DNA of 64,000 nt from Dichetophora obliterata (lineage: Eukaryota > Arthropoda > Insecta > Diptera > Sciomyzidae): the NCBI GenBank assembly GCA_963920525.1, contig OY986438.1:135341022-135405021 (forward strand), in the 5' to 3' direction. How positions within the stretch are numbered: position 1 is the first letter of the stretch; each line of letters begins with the position of its first letter. Positions 1-12,085 of the stretch are shown one piece after another. Position numbers and translations under genes: made by a program. The notes under the pieces are model-generated. The model was not told the origin of the DNA and made no database searches. It was given only the letters and a program-made list of their open reading frames with translations.

Positions 1-1344
1 CCCACTGAACCATATGCGAGGTTTTGAGTAAAGTGATAGTTTTAAGTACGTATCGAGTAGAATATTTTTGAATGAATGATTTTGCTAGAGAAGATTAAAC
101 TCGTGAAAAGTTGTTCCATAAAAAAATTTTAGTTCTTCTGCAAAATTATTAACAAACTTTTTTTGAGACGAAAAAGAAACATTTTTTATCATTTTAGTAC
201 AAAACAGTTGCTTATAAATGAACCATTTTTTTATTCATAAATGCATTTAGAAATGAATAATAAATACTACTCTTTCACATTCTAAAATGAGTTCAAAAAA
301 GGATCATGAAATTTTTTCTTCCTTACTTCTAATTACAAGCGTAACGTGAGAGTTTTGCGTACGTTTTTGAATATAATTTGTTTTTTTAATATATTTGTTT
401 TTTAATTAGTTAAAATTTATATTAGCTAAGATTTTATTTAAAATTTAAATTTTATAATCAATGAAGTATTTCTTTTGTGACCTTTGTTTTTGTTATTATT
501 ATTTAATACATTTACTTTATATTACTGTAAGTTCAGAGGTAGAACTACAATAAAAAATAGAATAAAAACGAAAACTTTATAGGGGGGGGGGGGGGGGTGG
601 CATTGAAGTAAATTTTTTCTTATATTATTTTTGTAATCATTTATATCAAACTATTTGCATTAAATTCATCGTAAATTTATAAAAAATTTTTGGTTGACGT
701 TTGGAAAAGCCTATGTATCTATAATATGTCTATTTAAAAAAAGTATTTGGAAAAAATATATTTCGAAAAAAAGTAAGTTCAATGCCCCTTTAAAGTTTTC
801 GTTTTAATTAAAATTTTTGTTTTCTAATTTCGAATAATCTGCGAGCAATATTTCGACGGCGACAGCCCTAGATATATTACTTCTTTGTTCAAATAGATTT
901 AAAATAATTTGTTAACATTATCATTTCTTTTTTAAAATGTTATCGATAAGCAATAATAAGATAATTTGTATTTGAAAAAAATTCATTTCTGAGTGTCAAA
1001 AAAGTGCTTTTCCATGATTCGTTTCTTAACTCGTTTTCGAACAAAAAAAGGTTTGTTTTTGAGAGTTAATTTAGTTCGGCAAATGAGCTCAAAATAATTA
1101 ATTTCAGAGTGCCGAAAAAGAACTTTTCCATGGTAATTTTTTCAACTCGTTTCTGAACAAAAAAAAAAAGTACAATTGATGATTCTTTTTTTAACTCATT
1201 TCTGAAAAAAAAGGTTGACTTTTGAGAGGCATTTTAGTCCATCGAATGAGTCCAAAAAGGTTCGTTTATGAGTGCCGAAAATGAACTTTACTACCCGAAA
1301 AGGTTCATAAATGAATTAAAAAAAGATAGTTTTGGTTCACTGGG
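1..1344. repeat. degenerate fold-back repeat element, possibly cut by the window edge
   Basis: The first 11 bases (CCCACTGAACC) and the inverse of GGTTCACTGGG at 1334-1344 match at 10 of 11 positions. Between them the sequence is AT-rich with no coding potential. Positions 980-1320 contain about three degenerate copies of a unit near 110 bp, marked by the recurring words GAGTGCCGAAAA, CTTTTCCATG and AACTCGTTT. Related words (AATGAGTTCAAAAA) also occur near 285. A 16-base G run lies at 582-597. This fits a non-autonomous element with internal repeats. The left end coincides with the window edge, so the true boundary is unknown and no target duplication could be tested. Confidence 0.4.
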
Positions 1345-1379
1345 TTGATAAGGAGAAACAAACTTGAAAGACAATTTGA

Positions 1380-1622
1380 ATGGCTTTTAACCGAGGCTAG
1401 TATTATGCCTTAACCTCGGCAAGAATTTCTAGCAATAAGTTGTTCCTGTCCTTTTAATTCCGCATTTTCCACAATTTAGCTGTGGATTTTTAGTTTTCCA
1501 TAATTCTTAAATGTAGAAAACAACAAAGGAAGTGAAAAACACCATGCCTGAGCCCAGATTCGAACCTCTGGGTTGATAATCTAGCACACTCTCTCTCCAC
1601 TAGTAGACTACAAAGCCCTATT
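1380..1622 (-). repeat. tRNA-derived SINE or tRNA-like relic
   Basis: Read on the minus strand there is a Pol III type-2 internal promoter: an A-box-like TAGTCTACTAG (1600-1610, one mismatch to TRGYNNARNNG) and a B-box GGTTCGAATCT (1556-1566). The B-box lies in a perfect 5-bp T-stem, CCAGA/TCTGG. The anticodon stem does not pair well, so I do not call a functional tRNA. Downstream, about 180 bp of unrelated body ends in a CCGAGG/CCTCGG hairpin near 1391-1420. The tRNA-like head plus body suggests a SINE. The 3' boundary and target duplication were not found. Confidence 0.45.
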
Positions 1623-1625
1623 TTT

Positions 1626-4600
1626 TTAATTTTACTTTTCGTTTTATATTTAAATTTAAGTAAAAACTTTTAATATAAAACCTAATATAAGAGCAAAAGC
1701 TGCATTAAGAATTTGTTAAACAGTATGTTAACATTTTATGTTTTTAATTTAAAAGAAAAATTTGAAAATTTGTAATTAACTACTTTGTTTTTTATCGATT
1801 TTAGCCCACAACACTACGAACTATGTTATCAACACTTATGTCTGCACATGCACGCTAGTCCCAGTGCTAGCATAGCAAATAATAGTTCAAGGACAGTAAG
1901 TCATATTCACCAGCCGAACAACACTTGTAAACATACAAACAAGCTTCTAGAATATTAACATATGTAGCACACCGACTAGTGCTTGGATAGAATCAAAGCG
2001 GCGATATGTAATATTTTATTCGTAGCAACCACATATTTGACTCAAAGGACGACCTTACAAAATACAAAAAAAAAAAAAAAACTAGATAGCTCTGTAATTT
2101 CATATCACCCACTCTATGCTTCTTGCAGTAACAACCTTCATCATCATGAAAGCAGGGGTAAAGGGTAGAGCAGAAAACCCTGAACTAATGCAATAAGCCT
2201 CGAGCTAGGCGAGTGCCTGTTAGTGTGTCGAAAGTGAATTTGTTAAATTTTGCATGTTGTTGTTGAGGCATTCACTTTGCTGTTGATGTAGCTGTGGTTT
2301 GTTGTGCTGTCACACTAACAGCCCCGCCTGACTGACTGACTGACATAAGGCTAATCGTTGCATGTGACGACGTTAATGTTGACACACAGGCCAACAACAA
2401 ATGCCAACGATGTCCTTGTCATGCTTTTCACACGCCTCAATCCCCCTCTCCCCCATCGACAAATACAATTAAGGGCTGCCAATCTCTGGCACCCCAAGCT
2501 GCTGCTTATCACTATCACCTGCACGTTGTGGCAACGCATTAAATGAGAGAAAATCACACACACTCACAGAAAGTGAGTCCCATTTCGGATTTCTATCTAT
2601 TCAATGATTCAAGGACAAACGTTTTGAGAGTAACACAGCCGAGCAAACAGCACAACATGCTGTAAGGACGACACAGTCATCCAGCCAGCCAGTCAGCCAC
2701 TCAGTTTGTTGGTCGTACTTTCGCATGTGTGTCGAAGTGTGTATTTGTGTGGGACATCATGACGTATACGCAACATCCTTTTAATAATTTTGCTCTAAAC
2801 TCTTTGGGTGCGTTGGTGTGTGCGAGTGTGTTTGTTGGTATGTGTATGTATTTGTGTGCCTCTATTATTATTATGCAACTTGCTCTAAATATGCAGCTCA
2901 TTCGTACTTCTTTTGTTTTTACGTTTTCAGCTAACATTTTCTGCAAACAGACAACAATACAAATGGAAAAAAGAAATATAACAAAATTTTTACACCTTTA
3001 TGCCAGGCAACTCAAGTGCAAAAAGTAGTTCTTGACCGACTGAGCTACACTCTTGCCAGAGCACAAAGCAGTCGTACAAATACTCGTCAGCCCTTGGCTG
3101 TGAGTGTGTGCGTGTGTGTGTGTGTGCCAGTGTGTTAGTGGGTTTGTTGCTGTCAATGACGTAAATGTTGTCAACAATATTTTCATTTGTGAGCCACACT
3201 CACTTTTTATTTGAATTTTGAAATTCCTATAATTTATTTGCTTTAAATACACTCTCACTTTTTTCACACTTTCGCCGGATTTCCGTTTCGTGTCAATTTC
3301 TTCGCACTTTATAACACGTTTCTCTATTATTTACAGCATTTGCTATTTATTTTTTGTTGTTTTTTTTTATTAATTTTTTCTGCTTAATCATTTCAATAAC
3401 GCGTTCGCGTGCCTCTCTTTGCATGTCCTTAACACGTTCGTATCCACATCTCGACTGATTCTGTGCAATTCTTCTAAATTCCGTTGCTGTTTTTTCACAA
3501 ACAATTTACAAGGATTTTTGTGACACTTGCAAAATAGTGGGATATTTTCAGCTGTTGATGCTGTAGTACGCATGCGTTACCCACGTGATACTCTCAGACA
3601 CACTGTATAAACTTATCATTGACTTCACTCATTGCTTAACTGGTTCGTGCGCTTTTTCTCTAACTCTCTCTTACTCGCAACTTTTTTGTTTACATTTCAC
3701 TATTTTGCATGTGCTCGTTGTCTGAGTTTATGTTTGAATTCTATTTGACGTCACATGGTCTCTATTTTTGTTTTACTTGTGTACACGTTACAGCCTTGGC
3801 TTTGATAGATGTGTGAGAAAATGAGTAGGTGAGTGGTGGTGGATTGACTGGGTCATCCACCGTTAATTATGATAGTGACCTGTCGTTATTTTTACGCAGA
3901 CGTTATAAATAAGACATGATTCTGAGTAAAAAGTACTTTAGTCTGGACAAAAATATATCAACTTAGTTTCAAGTATTTAGAGACAACAAATGAAATTTCT
4001 TTTAACTTTATTTGGAATTTTGTGAATATTTCTAAATTGGCAGTGTAACTAACTTAAATAGATTTCTAAATTTAAAATAACACAACTTAATAAATTGATA
4101 TACTTGCGATAAGTATGTGATTATGCAATTGATACTTTATACTGCTTTACTCAATTAAAGGAGGGAAATTTCTAGCAAATCAATTAATTTTTCAAATTGT
4201 TTACAAAATAATGTCAATATTATCATAAGCACACGGTAGCTCTGAAGTATGTTTCAATGACAATAAAAAGCACAGCCAATTTGTTTTAAGGCAATTTAAG
4301 TCGAATTTGCAAAAACTCGTTTTTAAGTATAAAATGTCTGATAACAAATAACGAGTTTCTACGTGTATTTTTTTTTTATTTTAATTAAATTTTCTGAGCA
4401 TATTTTCTGAGATATGCAGGTTTGGAATGATGTTGTTTATTTTTGAAGGATATAGCTTAGTATGCTGTAGAAGCGAAAATAAATCTTTCGTAAGAAGTGC
4501 ATTGAGTTTTTGACAGTGAAAAAGCAGCGAAATTTTTTTTCGTTGGTTAGTACGCTGTTGAAGCAAGAAATTTTTTCAATGCAGCCAAGTTCACAACCAT

Positions 4601-6157
4601 GATTGGAGAGTTAAAATGTCAAAATTTTGCTGTCTTTTATATGTCCGTACATTTAATTGGCGTGGAAATTTGACATTCAACAATAATGTTCAACTAACAC
4701 ATTCAACAAACACGTTATATTAAGTATGTGTTAGTGTTGAGTCTACACCAAATTTTCGCGTGTAGAATTAAATTAATCAAAATTTTCGTTACTACAGCAT
4801 CACATGTATTAATTATATGCATTAATTTCATATATTGATAAAAACATGTAATATTGTACGTTAAAACATATTCATTTATTTTAAAAGCTATCGTATATAA
4901 AAAAGTAGGTATTTTTAAATAAAAAGTGTATTCATGGGCCGAAAAATGCCCATATTTTTTTAATATTTCTTGGCTTATATCTTTCAAGACATTACGTGAT
5001 AGGTTTTATTGTTACTATTGGAACCCAGATAGGTTTTTATTACTATTATTATTTATTAATTGTATGAAATATATATTTCACAAAACTTATTGTTGACGCA
5101 CAATTTACAGAGATGCTAAATACTTATAAACCTTACTTCTACAGCATATTTTTTATAAAAAATTAACATATTGGATGAAAATAAACAGTAAACATTGAAG
5201 AAAAATATACTAATGAAAAACCTTCATGAGACTTAAAACTAGAACGAGACATTTTGGGGAAATAAAGTTTTATGACATAAAACATAGAAACAGATTTTGT
5301 AATATAATAATACATGAACATTTAAATTAAGAGACTGCTCGTCCAGTAAGCAACTACAAACGTAAAGGCGCAAAGCATTTGAAGGTAGAACAGACTGTTT
5401 ATTTTTTTTTTCAACAATTTTATAAGTTCTAATTATTTTGGTATGTATTTTATATAAAAATATTGTCTGTCATGCTACATAATAATTTAAACTTTTTTGT
5501 AATCTTAACAATACGTCCTTGAATTAAACTTGCTTTACCCTTTTCATGCAGAATTTTTGGGGGAAAACGCCATGGTAATTTTGAACACATTTGAAGTAGT
5601 TTTTTTTGATAAAATTTATAACTTTTTTACGTGCGCTTTTGCACTATTACCACAAACTGGACATCCATATAAGATGATTGACTTGTAGTAAATATGTTTT
5701 TGGATCGCCATATAATAATATTTTGGCGACAGGATGGCCACATAATTTTATTCGCGACATAGCATCGCCATGTAAGGTTCGCGATAATTTAAAAAAAGGA
5801 CTCGCGGATTTACTATTAATATTTTAAGGTCCTGCCTAATTGGTTGCTGGCGAAGTTCGCTACTGGCGCTATTTTTGTTTTTATTACATTTACAGCCGTT
5901 CACTATAAAAAGTGCAAAGGCTAAAAAGTTGAAGTCGGCAGCTATTAAAGCTCAAGACTTATTTAAAAATTAATTAGTAGGCAGCTTGTTAGAAGCTCAA
6001 AACTAATTGATTTATTTTCAAATATGTTCATCCTTTTATAGTAAGCATAACGGTATTTTGTCTTAAAACTAGTTTACAATTGTTTACGTAGTTTAGAATG
6101 TAAATAGAATCATATGTTCTTTAATTAGTGTAAAAGTAATAGTAGAATATCGTAATA
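1626..6157. other. non-coding, largely single-copy-looking DNA
   Basis: No recognisable gene. Between about 1,800 and 3,900 the base composition is more balanced than elsewhere, and the sequence shows no obvious internal repeats apart from a (CTGA)n run near 2326-2343 and a GT microsatellite at 3101-3126. The short open frames here (under 100 codons) resemble no protein I know and overlap each other on both strands. From 3,900 to 6,157 the DNA is strongly AT-rich. The balanced island is the best place in the window to look for conserved non-coding or regulatory sequence, but nothing in it can be named. Confidence 0.4.
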
Positions 6158-7196
6158 CATATTTGCAAGGTTGCCAGTATTGTGGGAAAAATCCCATTCG
6201 TGGTAATTTTTAATTGGTCTTGGGAATTTTTTTCTTGGGAACTCCCATGGTATTTTTTAATTCAGCTTGGTATTTTTTAATTGGCGAGGGAATTCAGTGT
6301 GGTATTTTTTTAATTGCATGGGAATTTGGGAATTTTTTCTTAAAATTTTTTTTTCACTTTTATTAAGCAAAATTTTGATCATAGCATTCGATGATCGACG
6401 TATATATACAGAAGAGTAAAGCTTTAAGTTTACGCTGTACATTTCTTCGAACTTACTCTTAATATAAACGATTAAATTGTATATTTGTTTTAAGAACAAG
6501 TTGATATCACAAAATTGCATAAAAACTAATAGCGCATACTTTTTTGAAAAAAATTCAGACCTTAAAATTCTGACCTTTTATGAAAATTCCACATTTCTGC
6601 ATGCAAGCGTTAAGCTTACAAAATGATTTTAAAATTAAAAAAAAGTGAAATATATAAATATAACTACCTTAACACCTTGTTACTACCAAAACAATAATAG
6701 ACAATTGGGCAATTCACAGTTCATGCTAATTACGGTTTTATGTGCTAATTCTTAGATGTGCCATTTTGTCTGTTATCTTTTTGTTTTTGTTTTTTATGTA
6801 AGCACAAAATAAGCCGGTGTGTTAAATGTTGCCTTTTTGCACATGCCCTAAGGCATGCTTTTGTAGAGTGTTATTGTGTTATTTCGTGAACAGCTGTCTT
6901 ACGTGAATCAAAAAAATGTTGCCATTATACGCATTATATGCTCTGTTTACACCACGATTTTGTGTCGGAAAATGAGCTTCTGTAAAAATATCGCTCTTAC
7001 GCTATTAACATCACAAATACGGCGTTCATTGAATACCACTGTTATTTCTTTGGTTTTTTAGTTGTAAATAGTTAGTGTAAAAGAAGTGTTAAAAATGTGT
7101 TCGCACGTTTTCCATCCCTGATATATACAAACACAAAAAACAAAACTAATATTATTCTAAATCGTTCTTAATGAATTACAAATATTAATATCTGAA

Positions 7197-7560
7197 GTCA
7201 CAAAGCACAAATATTTTTGAAAACTTTATATTTATTTTATTTTGTTTATTTTTTATATCTGAAGTCACTTATGTATATTATTTTATATTAGAAATAAGTA
7301 CCTCAATTTTTTAAAAATCATATTGTGTTGAAGTTAACTTGTTATCTCTTCACAAAGCTTAAATATCTTTGAAAACTAATATTTATTTTATTTTGTTTAT
7401 TTTTTATTCTGAAGTCACTTATATTATTTGATATTAGAAATAAGTACCTAAATTTTTTAAAAATCATATTGTGTTATAATGAATTGCTTATCACCTTACA
7501 AACTACAAAAATTTTTGAAAACAATATTTTTATTTTATTTCGTTTATTTTTTATTATTTT
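7197..7560. repeat. three tandem copies of a ~150-bp unit
   Basis: Positions 7199, 7351 and 7498 each begin a copy (CACAAAGCACAAATATTTTTG and variants) followed by TTTATTTTATTTTGTTTATTTTT and, in the first two copies, TATTAGAAATAAGTACCT. The spacing is about 152 and 147 bp. The array lies inside the hAT-like element and shows no coding signal. It is likely a local expansion of the element interior. Confidence 0.65.
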
Positions 7561-7642
7561 GTTTTTATAAGCATAATTTCGTTTTAGAAATTATTAAATG
7601 GAAACAAACAAATAAAATTCACGATCTCAAATATAAGACTAA

Positions 7643-8069
7643 AGGCTGGATTAGCCAAGCGTAAGGTAACGTAGCGCGACGTTGCCAATTGTCAAGCTAA
7701 AATCTGTTTAATGATAAATGTGTACAAGTCGTTACCGAAATCGTAACGTGGCGTGACGCAGCGTAGAAGTCTGTAGAAAATAGATTTCTACGCAACGTTA
7801 CGATTTTTGGTAGTTCGACAGCTGTGTTACAAGCGAAAAAATTTGTTTAACTTCACATTTTTGTGAATTTTAATACTATATATGAAAGAATGCAATCTTT
7901 TATTGACGAGGAGAAGTGAATAAGCCTTCTAGAATAAAATGAGTGCCCTGCACTACGCCGCCTGCACTACGTTGGATTACGATTTCGGTAATCGCTTATC
8001 CTCGAGGCAACGTCGCACTACGCTAACTCCCGCTGCGCCACCTCACGTTACGCTTGGGTAATCAAGCCT
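7643..8069. mobile_element. Harbinger-like MITE nested in the hAT-like element
   Basis: The ends are inverted: AGGCTGGATTAGCCAAGCGT at the left and ACGCTTGGGTAATCAAGCCT at the right, 18 of 20 matching. They are flanked by a 3-bp duplication, TAA (7640-7642 and 8070-8072). A 3-bp T/A-rich target with GG-type ends is typical of PIF/Harbinger. The element is 427 bp and noticeably richer in GC and CpG than its host. It has no open frame of useful length. Because it sits inside the hAT-like element, it inserted later. Confidence 0.75.
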
Positions 8070-8534
8070 TAAAACATGTTATATGTATCACAATTATCTC
8101 TATGTGAAACAATTTGTATGTTATTTATTTGTTTTAGTTTTGAAAAAAATGACAATAAATGCAAAATTTTTAACTATGGACGTGTTTATTTATTTCTGCT
8201 TATTTAAATGCAAAAATTTTTGGTATTTCTAAATTTTTCAATATTTCTTATACAAATGGGATTTTTCGTGGTATTTTTTGATACGTATAAGATTTTTTGT
8301 GGGATTTTTGAATGCATATGGGATTTTCGGTGGTATTTTTAAAACGCGTGGAATTTTTGTGGTAATTTTTAATCATCGTGGGATTTTTTTTTTGGTATTT
8401 TTTAATTGCTGTGGTAATTTATTTGTTTACCTTTACCATGGGAATTTCGGTGGTATTCAATTTATGTTACTTTGGGAAAAAGGTAATTTTCGTGGGAATT
8501 GTACCGAATTTTGGCTGGCAACCTTGCATATTTG

Positions 8535-9059
8535 TAATTTAGTATTAATAGTTTAATATATGTGAGTGAGTAGACTTATATTAATAGAAAACGTAAACAT
8601 AATCATATGTTACATATTTGTGTAGGAGTAAAAAGTATAATATAATATCATATGTTTTGTATTCAGCCATATGGGTACATGTGTGCGAATGAGATAGATA
8701 GTAGTGCTTAGTATGAACATATGTTCTTATTGTTTGAATAATATCTAAGTATACCGTAAAGGTGTATTACTTTAACTTAGATTGAATATTATTGTGCATG
8801 TTCTCGAAAATTCTTACAGTAGAGGTTTTTATGTTATTACTTATTTCAAGAAAAGCTTGTTTTATAATGAAATACATTAATGTAAATTAAATATTTAAAT
8901 AATATGTATAGGTATACTACAGACTGAAACACAACATTAACAAGAATAACCTTGTTTTCTGTGCTGAGATCTGATTTTCTATTGATTAGAGGGTATTAAA
9001 TTTTAATGGCAATATTAAATTTCTTAATAACGTTTCATACATTCGGCTGAAAAGTAAGT
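8535..9059. other. AT-rich DNA with no recognised feature
   Basis: No open frame, inverted repeat or tail signature that I can support. Confidence 0.4.
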
Positions 9060-9066
9060 TTGGGAT

Positions 9067-9261
9067 CTAGGAAATATTTATATGTTTTACTTTTTTTGAC
9101 CAGGAAATTTTAACTCTGGGGCCAATCACGGACCCTTGTGGCACCCCTGCAGAAATTTGCAACATATCGGAAAATTCATTATTTAAGCTAACTGTGTAGA
9201 ATTGATCAAATAAGAAGGTTTGTATGATTTTAATTAAATAAATAGAAAAGCAATTATTCAC
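9067..9261 (-). pseudogene. LINE reverse-transcriptase scrap
   Basis: A 64-codon minus-strand frame contains the motif ISAGVPQGSVIGP, the conserved substrate-binding block of non-LTR reverse transcriptases, preceded by a plausible FDQFYTVSLNNEFSD context. The similarity stops abruptly on both sides. The catalytic YADD and everything else is missing, so this is a short dead fragment. It is not the same LINE family as the large copies at 20-24 kb and 48-52 kb, which read TSGVPQGSILGP or SSGVPQGSILGP. Flanking sequence (9262-9713) holds nothing I recognise. Confidence 0.7.
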
Positions 9262-9713
9262 AAGTTTACATAATAATTACTTATGCTATACTGAGTCAAA
9301 GTCTTTTTCAACATGAAGTAATACTAAAGCAGTTGCTTTTTCAGTGTGAAATTATATTTGACATGGTCACAAATTTTTTTAATTTGATGAGTCGTACTGT
9401 TTTATTTCAAGATTTTTAATCGTGTAGTTAAAAAAAATACCGACAGTCTGGTTCTATTTGTTTCAAAAAATCAATTTTCTACAAACCCTGATTTATATAT
9501 TAGATACCATTAGTAATGCTGAACAACATCTTATTTCAGTCGCTGAGATGGAGAAACATTTGTAAGATACTTTGCTCATGGCGCGTCCAGATGGCATCCA
9601 TGGCAACAAAAACTTTACGTAAACAAAATTTTCTCGAAATAACGCTTTTCGACCTCGTTGAACTGATACAGAAAAAACTATTCAACTGATCGGACTACAA
9701 TTTTAAATAATAT

Positions 9714-10079
9714 CCCAGCAGCGGATTTGCCAATGGCTACCATAGAACTAATACAGAATAAATTACCAGGTAAGGAAGCATTACTTTTTTCAAAAAGTAA
9801 TGCGTCTGCATATAGCAGAAGTAATTAACTCATACCTCATTACCTGTAATGTAGCATACAAGGAAATGTAATGCAGTGATTTTTATAACTTAATACAAGT
9901 AGTATGTTACTCCAAAACTTCTAGGTAATGCTGAAGGGAGGCGTTCACTTACCTCCTGTCTCATTCAATGTTAAATGTAAGGCCTTTTATGCATAGTAAG
10001 GTAATATAGTCGGAAGTAGTGGTCATTACAAGGTAATTGATGCTTCATATATTCGGAATATATTCCATCCGCTACTGGG
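9714..10079. mobile_element. small MITE with an internal hairpin
   Basis: The ends are inverted: CCCAGCAGCGGAT (9714-9726) and ATCCGCTACTGGG (10067-10079), 12 of 13 matching. The 366-bp interior is non-coding and dominated by short words containing GTAATG or CATTAC. It includes a perfect 12-bp-arm hairpin at 9778-9803. A clear target duplication was not found, so the class is left open. Confidence 0.55.
9778..9803. repeat. perfect 12-bp inverted repeat, 2-base loop
   Basis: GCATTACTTTTT, then TC, then AAAAAGTAATGC. It lies within the MITE, near its left end. Confidence 0.85.
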
Positions 10080-10083
10080 ATTG

Positions 10084-10509
10084 TGCATTCTTGTGTGTAG
10101 TACAATTATATATATTAATTAATATTTAACCTTTTTTATCTAACATAAAAATTAAGGTTAAAAAATATTTATTTATTTTATATATTTATAGAGTCAATCA
10201 GTAGAATCGACTCCTTAGACATCCCGGAGAAGATATTTCGAAAATCGCTTCAAAGCGTTAAAAAAAGACATTTTTAATATGTTAACAAAACCATATAATT
10301 ATATTTGGTTATTGTTATTTTTTTAACCCTCACACTCACCTTCAATTTTGTATGTTATTGTGATTAATTGCGAGCTTTTAGATCAAGTAAAATAAATAAA
10401 AACATTTTAATCTATTTTTTATATCATTTAATTTTAACTATTTTTTTATTTAAGCATTATTTTTCGTTATATTTTTCGACTTAAATAGAATATTTTTAAA
10501 ATTATGGTA
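10084..10509. other. AT-rich spacer
   Basis: Non-coding and very AT-rich. Nothing recognised. Confidence 0.4.
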
Positions 10510-10639
10510 TTAACCCTTACCGTCCTGATAACATTTACATACGTTGACTCCTGATAAGGGTACCCGGGTACCTGTGTGTAATTTGTATGGGAACACTGAA
10601 AATCATAGATAAGACATGTCCGTGTATGGTTGATCGGAA

Positions 10640-10870
10640 GACTATGGCCGCATTCAGCGCAGACAACTGTTGTGAACTGTAATGGTAGCGCTACCTTAGT
10701 TCACGATGTTTTTCTCTGAATGTGTTGCTACTCTACACGTCAGAAGTTAGATACAATTTAATTTTTATGTAAATTTATTTCAAATGCAAAGGTTTCTCAC
10801 TTTAATTTTCTGCGTTCTTTCTGCGTTTATTAATTTAACAGCGTCAGTAACAGCATCTGACAGTTAAGCA
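10640..10870. repeat. GCATTCAGCG-type MITE, divergent copy
   Basis: GCATTCAGCGCAGACAACTG near 10652, the block TACCTTAGT.CACGATGTTTTTCT near 10691, and a CAGCATCTGACAG end near 10852 are shared with the 58,601-60,169 element. The phrase TGCAAAGGTTTCTCACT is shared with the copy at 41,362. Ends are approximate. Confidence 0.5.
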
Positions 10871-11857
10871 AACAGTTGTGTTCATGTAGCATAGAATTTG
10901 TTCGCTCGATTAAATGTCGTTTCATCGCGTTGTCAGTTCAGTTTCAACTTTGCTTTGATTCTATAAAATTTTTTCGATGTCGCGCAAACGTAATGAATCT
11001 TTTATCGAAATGAAAGTTTCTTTAGGCAAATCTTTTAGCGCAGCGCTACATATATTGCTACAAAAATTGCTACTGGGCCGTCAAATCCCACTCAAGCCTC
11101 CATAATCAGAAAAAATGTACCATCATCGAGTTCTTTGGACAATTTCGCCATGGCGAAATGGTTATCTAAGTTCTCCGCGTAAGTTATGTTGGCCAATCAG
11201 CAACGAGTTAAGGGATCAAACTCGTCGTTAACCTATGACAAAAGAAAACTTACATCCAATAGAGCTAAGACCTCACCTCAGAGACGATTAGGTAAGCCCC
11301 GATATGCATTCAACAAAAATGGAACTTTTGTCTGTCGTAACCAGGAAGAAGAAAAGAGTTTTTTTTTGTCAATTATGAATTACTCATGAAGAGTTCCCTT
11401 TGATGTTTTATGCAACAAATAGAAAGGCTGATTATATGTAATGGACCAGATTCTATCTAAATATAGCACCAAACTTAAAGCAAATAGATGGCCATTTTTA
11501 ACAACATAATCAACGTGGCTGCGTTGGTTACATTTTGTATATATTCTAGCATTCATTCAAATGCGAAAAAAGACGAATCTCTCGTTGAGGCTTTTTTGCA
11601 TCATTTTGCTCTGAGTTGGCGACGTAAAACATGAAACCCATATGAAAGAACCAATTATATTCGAACAACCTGATGCACCAACGTCCTGGCTGCTTTTGAG
11701 CTTATGATCCGCTGCAATTCCATCCGGTTCTACTGAGAGAAAACTGGTCGGTTGCCATCGAAGGGTCGTGTGCATGGCTATTGATCCCAAATCATGCAAT
11801 AACTGTAAGTCCATTTTGAATACAATTGCCGACAGTAACCAAACTATATATATATTT

Positions 11858-12085
11858 CCAAATTTTAGTCTAATACAACCCAAACCGTCTGAAGTATAGC
11901 ATTTTAATTAATTTGTGGGCGATAAAAGGTGGGTGTGGCAAAATTTCCAGAATCATCTCGTACTTAAAACAATTAGACTGCCATAATTTCAGTTCGATCG
12001 ACCCAGTAGTTTTGGAATATATAGACATCACACAGACAGACGAACAGGATGACAGAGAGCGTTTTGCTTTTTATGCATCCAGATT
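11858..12085 (+). repeat. dispersed repeat family, copy A
   Basis: The order of conserved words is CCAAATTTTAGTCTAAT, then TATAGCATTTT, AATTTGTGGGCG, GTGTGGCAAAATTT, CCATAATTTCAGTTCGATCG and AGTAGTTTTGGAATATATAGA, ending in ACAGACAGACGAAC. The same order appears at 18,990 (same strand) and twice in tandem at 39,420-39,670 (opposite strand). It is non-coding. Confidence 0.65.

Larger units (their letters stand above)
6166..8526. mobile_element. hAT-like non-autonomous DNA transposon
   Basis: The ends are a perfect 12-bp inverted repeat, CAAGGTTGCCAG (6166-6177) and CTGGCAACCTTG (8515-8526). They are flanked by a perfect 8-bp direct duplication, CATATTTG (6158-6165 and 8527-8534). An 8-bp duplication with CAAGG-type ends is characteristic of the hAT superfamily. 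P elements also make 8 bp, so the superfamily call is an inference. Both subterminal zones (about 6180-6345 and 8240-8510) are packed with variants of GTGGTATTTTTTAAT and TGGGAATTT, like arrays of transposase-binding sites. No transposase coding region remains. Confidence 0.8.

Noticed and set aside
2701..3267. Overlapping small frames on both strands near the GT microsatellite
   Set aside because: Mutually exclusive frames, low complexity, no recognisable protein.
8278..8556. 92-codon frame rich in Gly, Phe and Ile
   Set aside because: It is a translation of the subterminal motif array of the hAT-like element and runs across its end.
11557..11883. 108-codon minus-strand frame inside the piggyBac derivative
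   Set aside because: Its N-terminal part lies in a dispersed repeat and nothing in it resembles a piggyBac transposase or another known protein.
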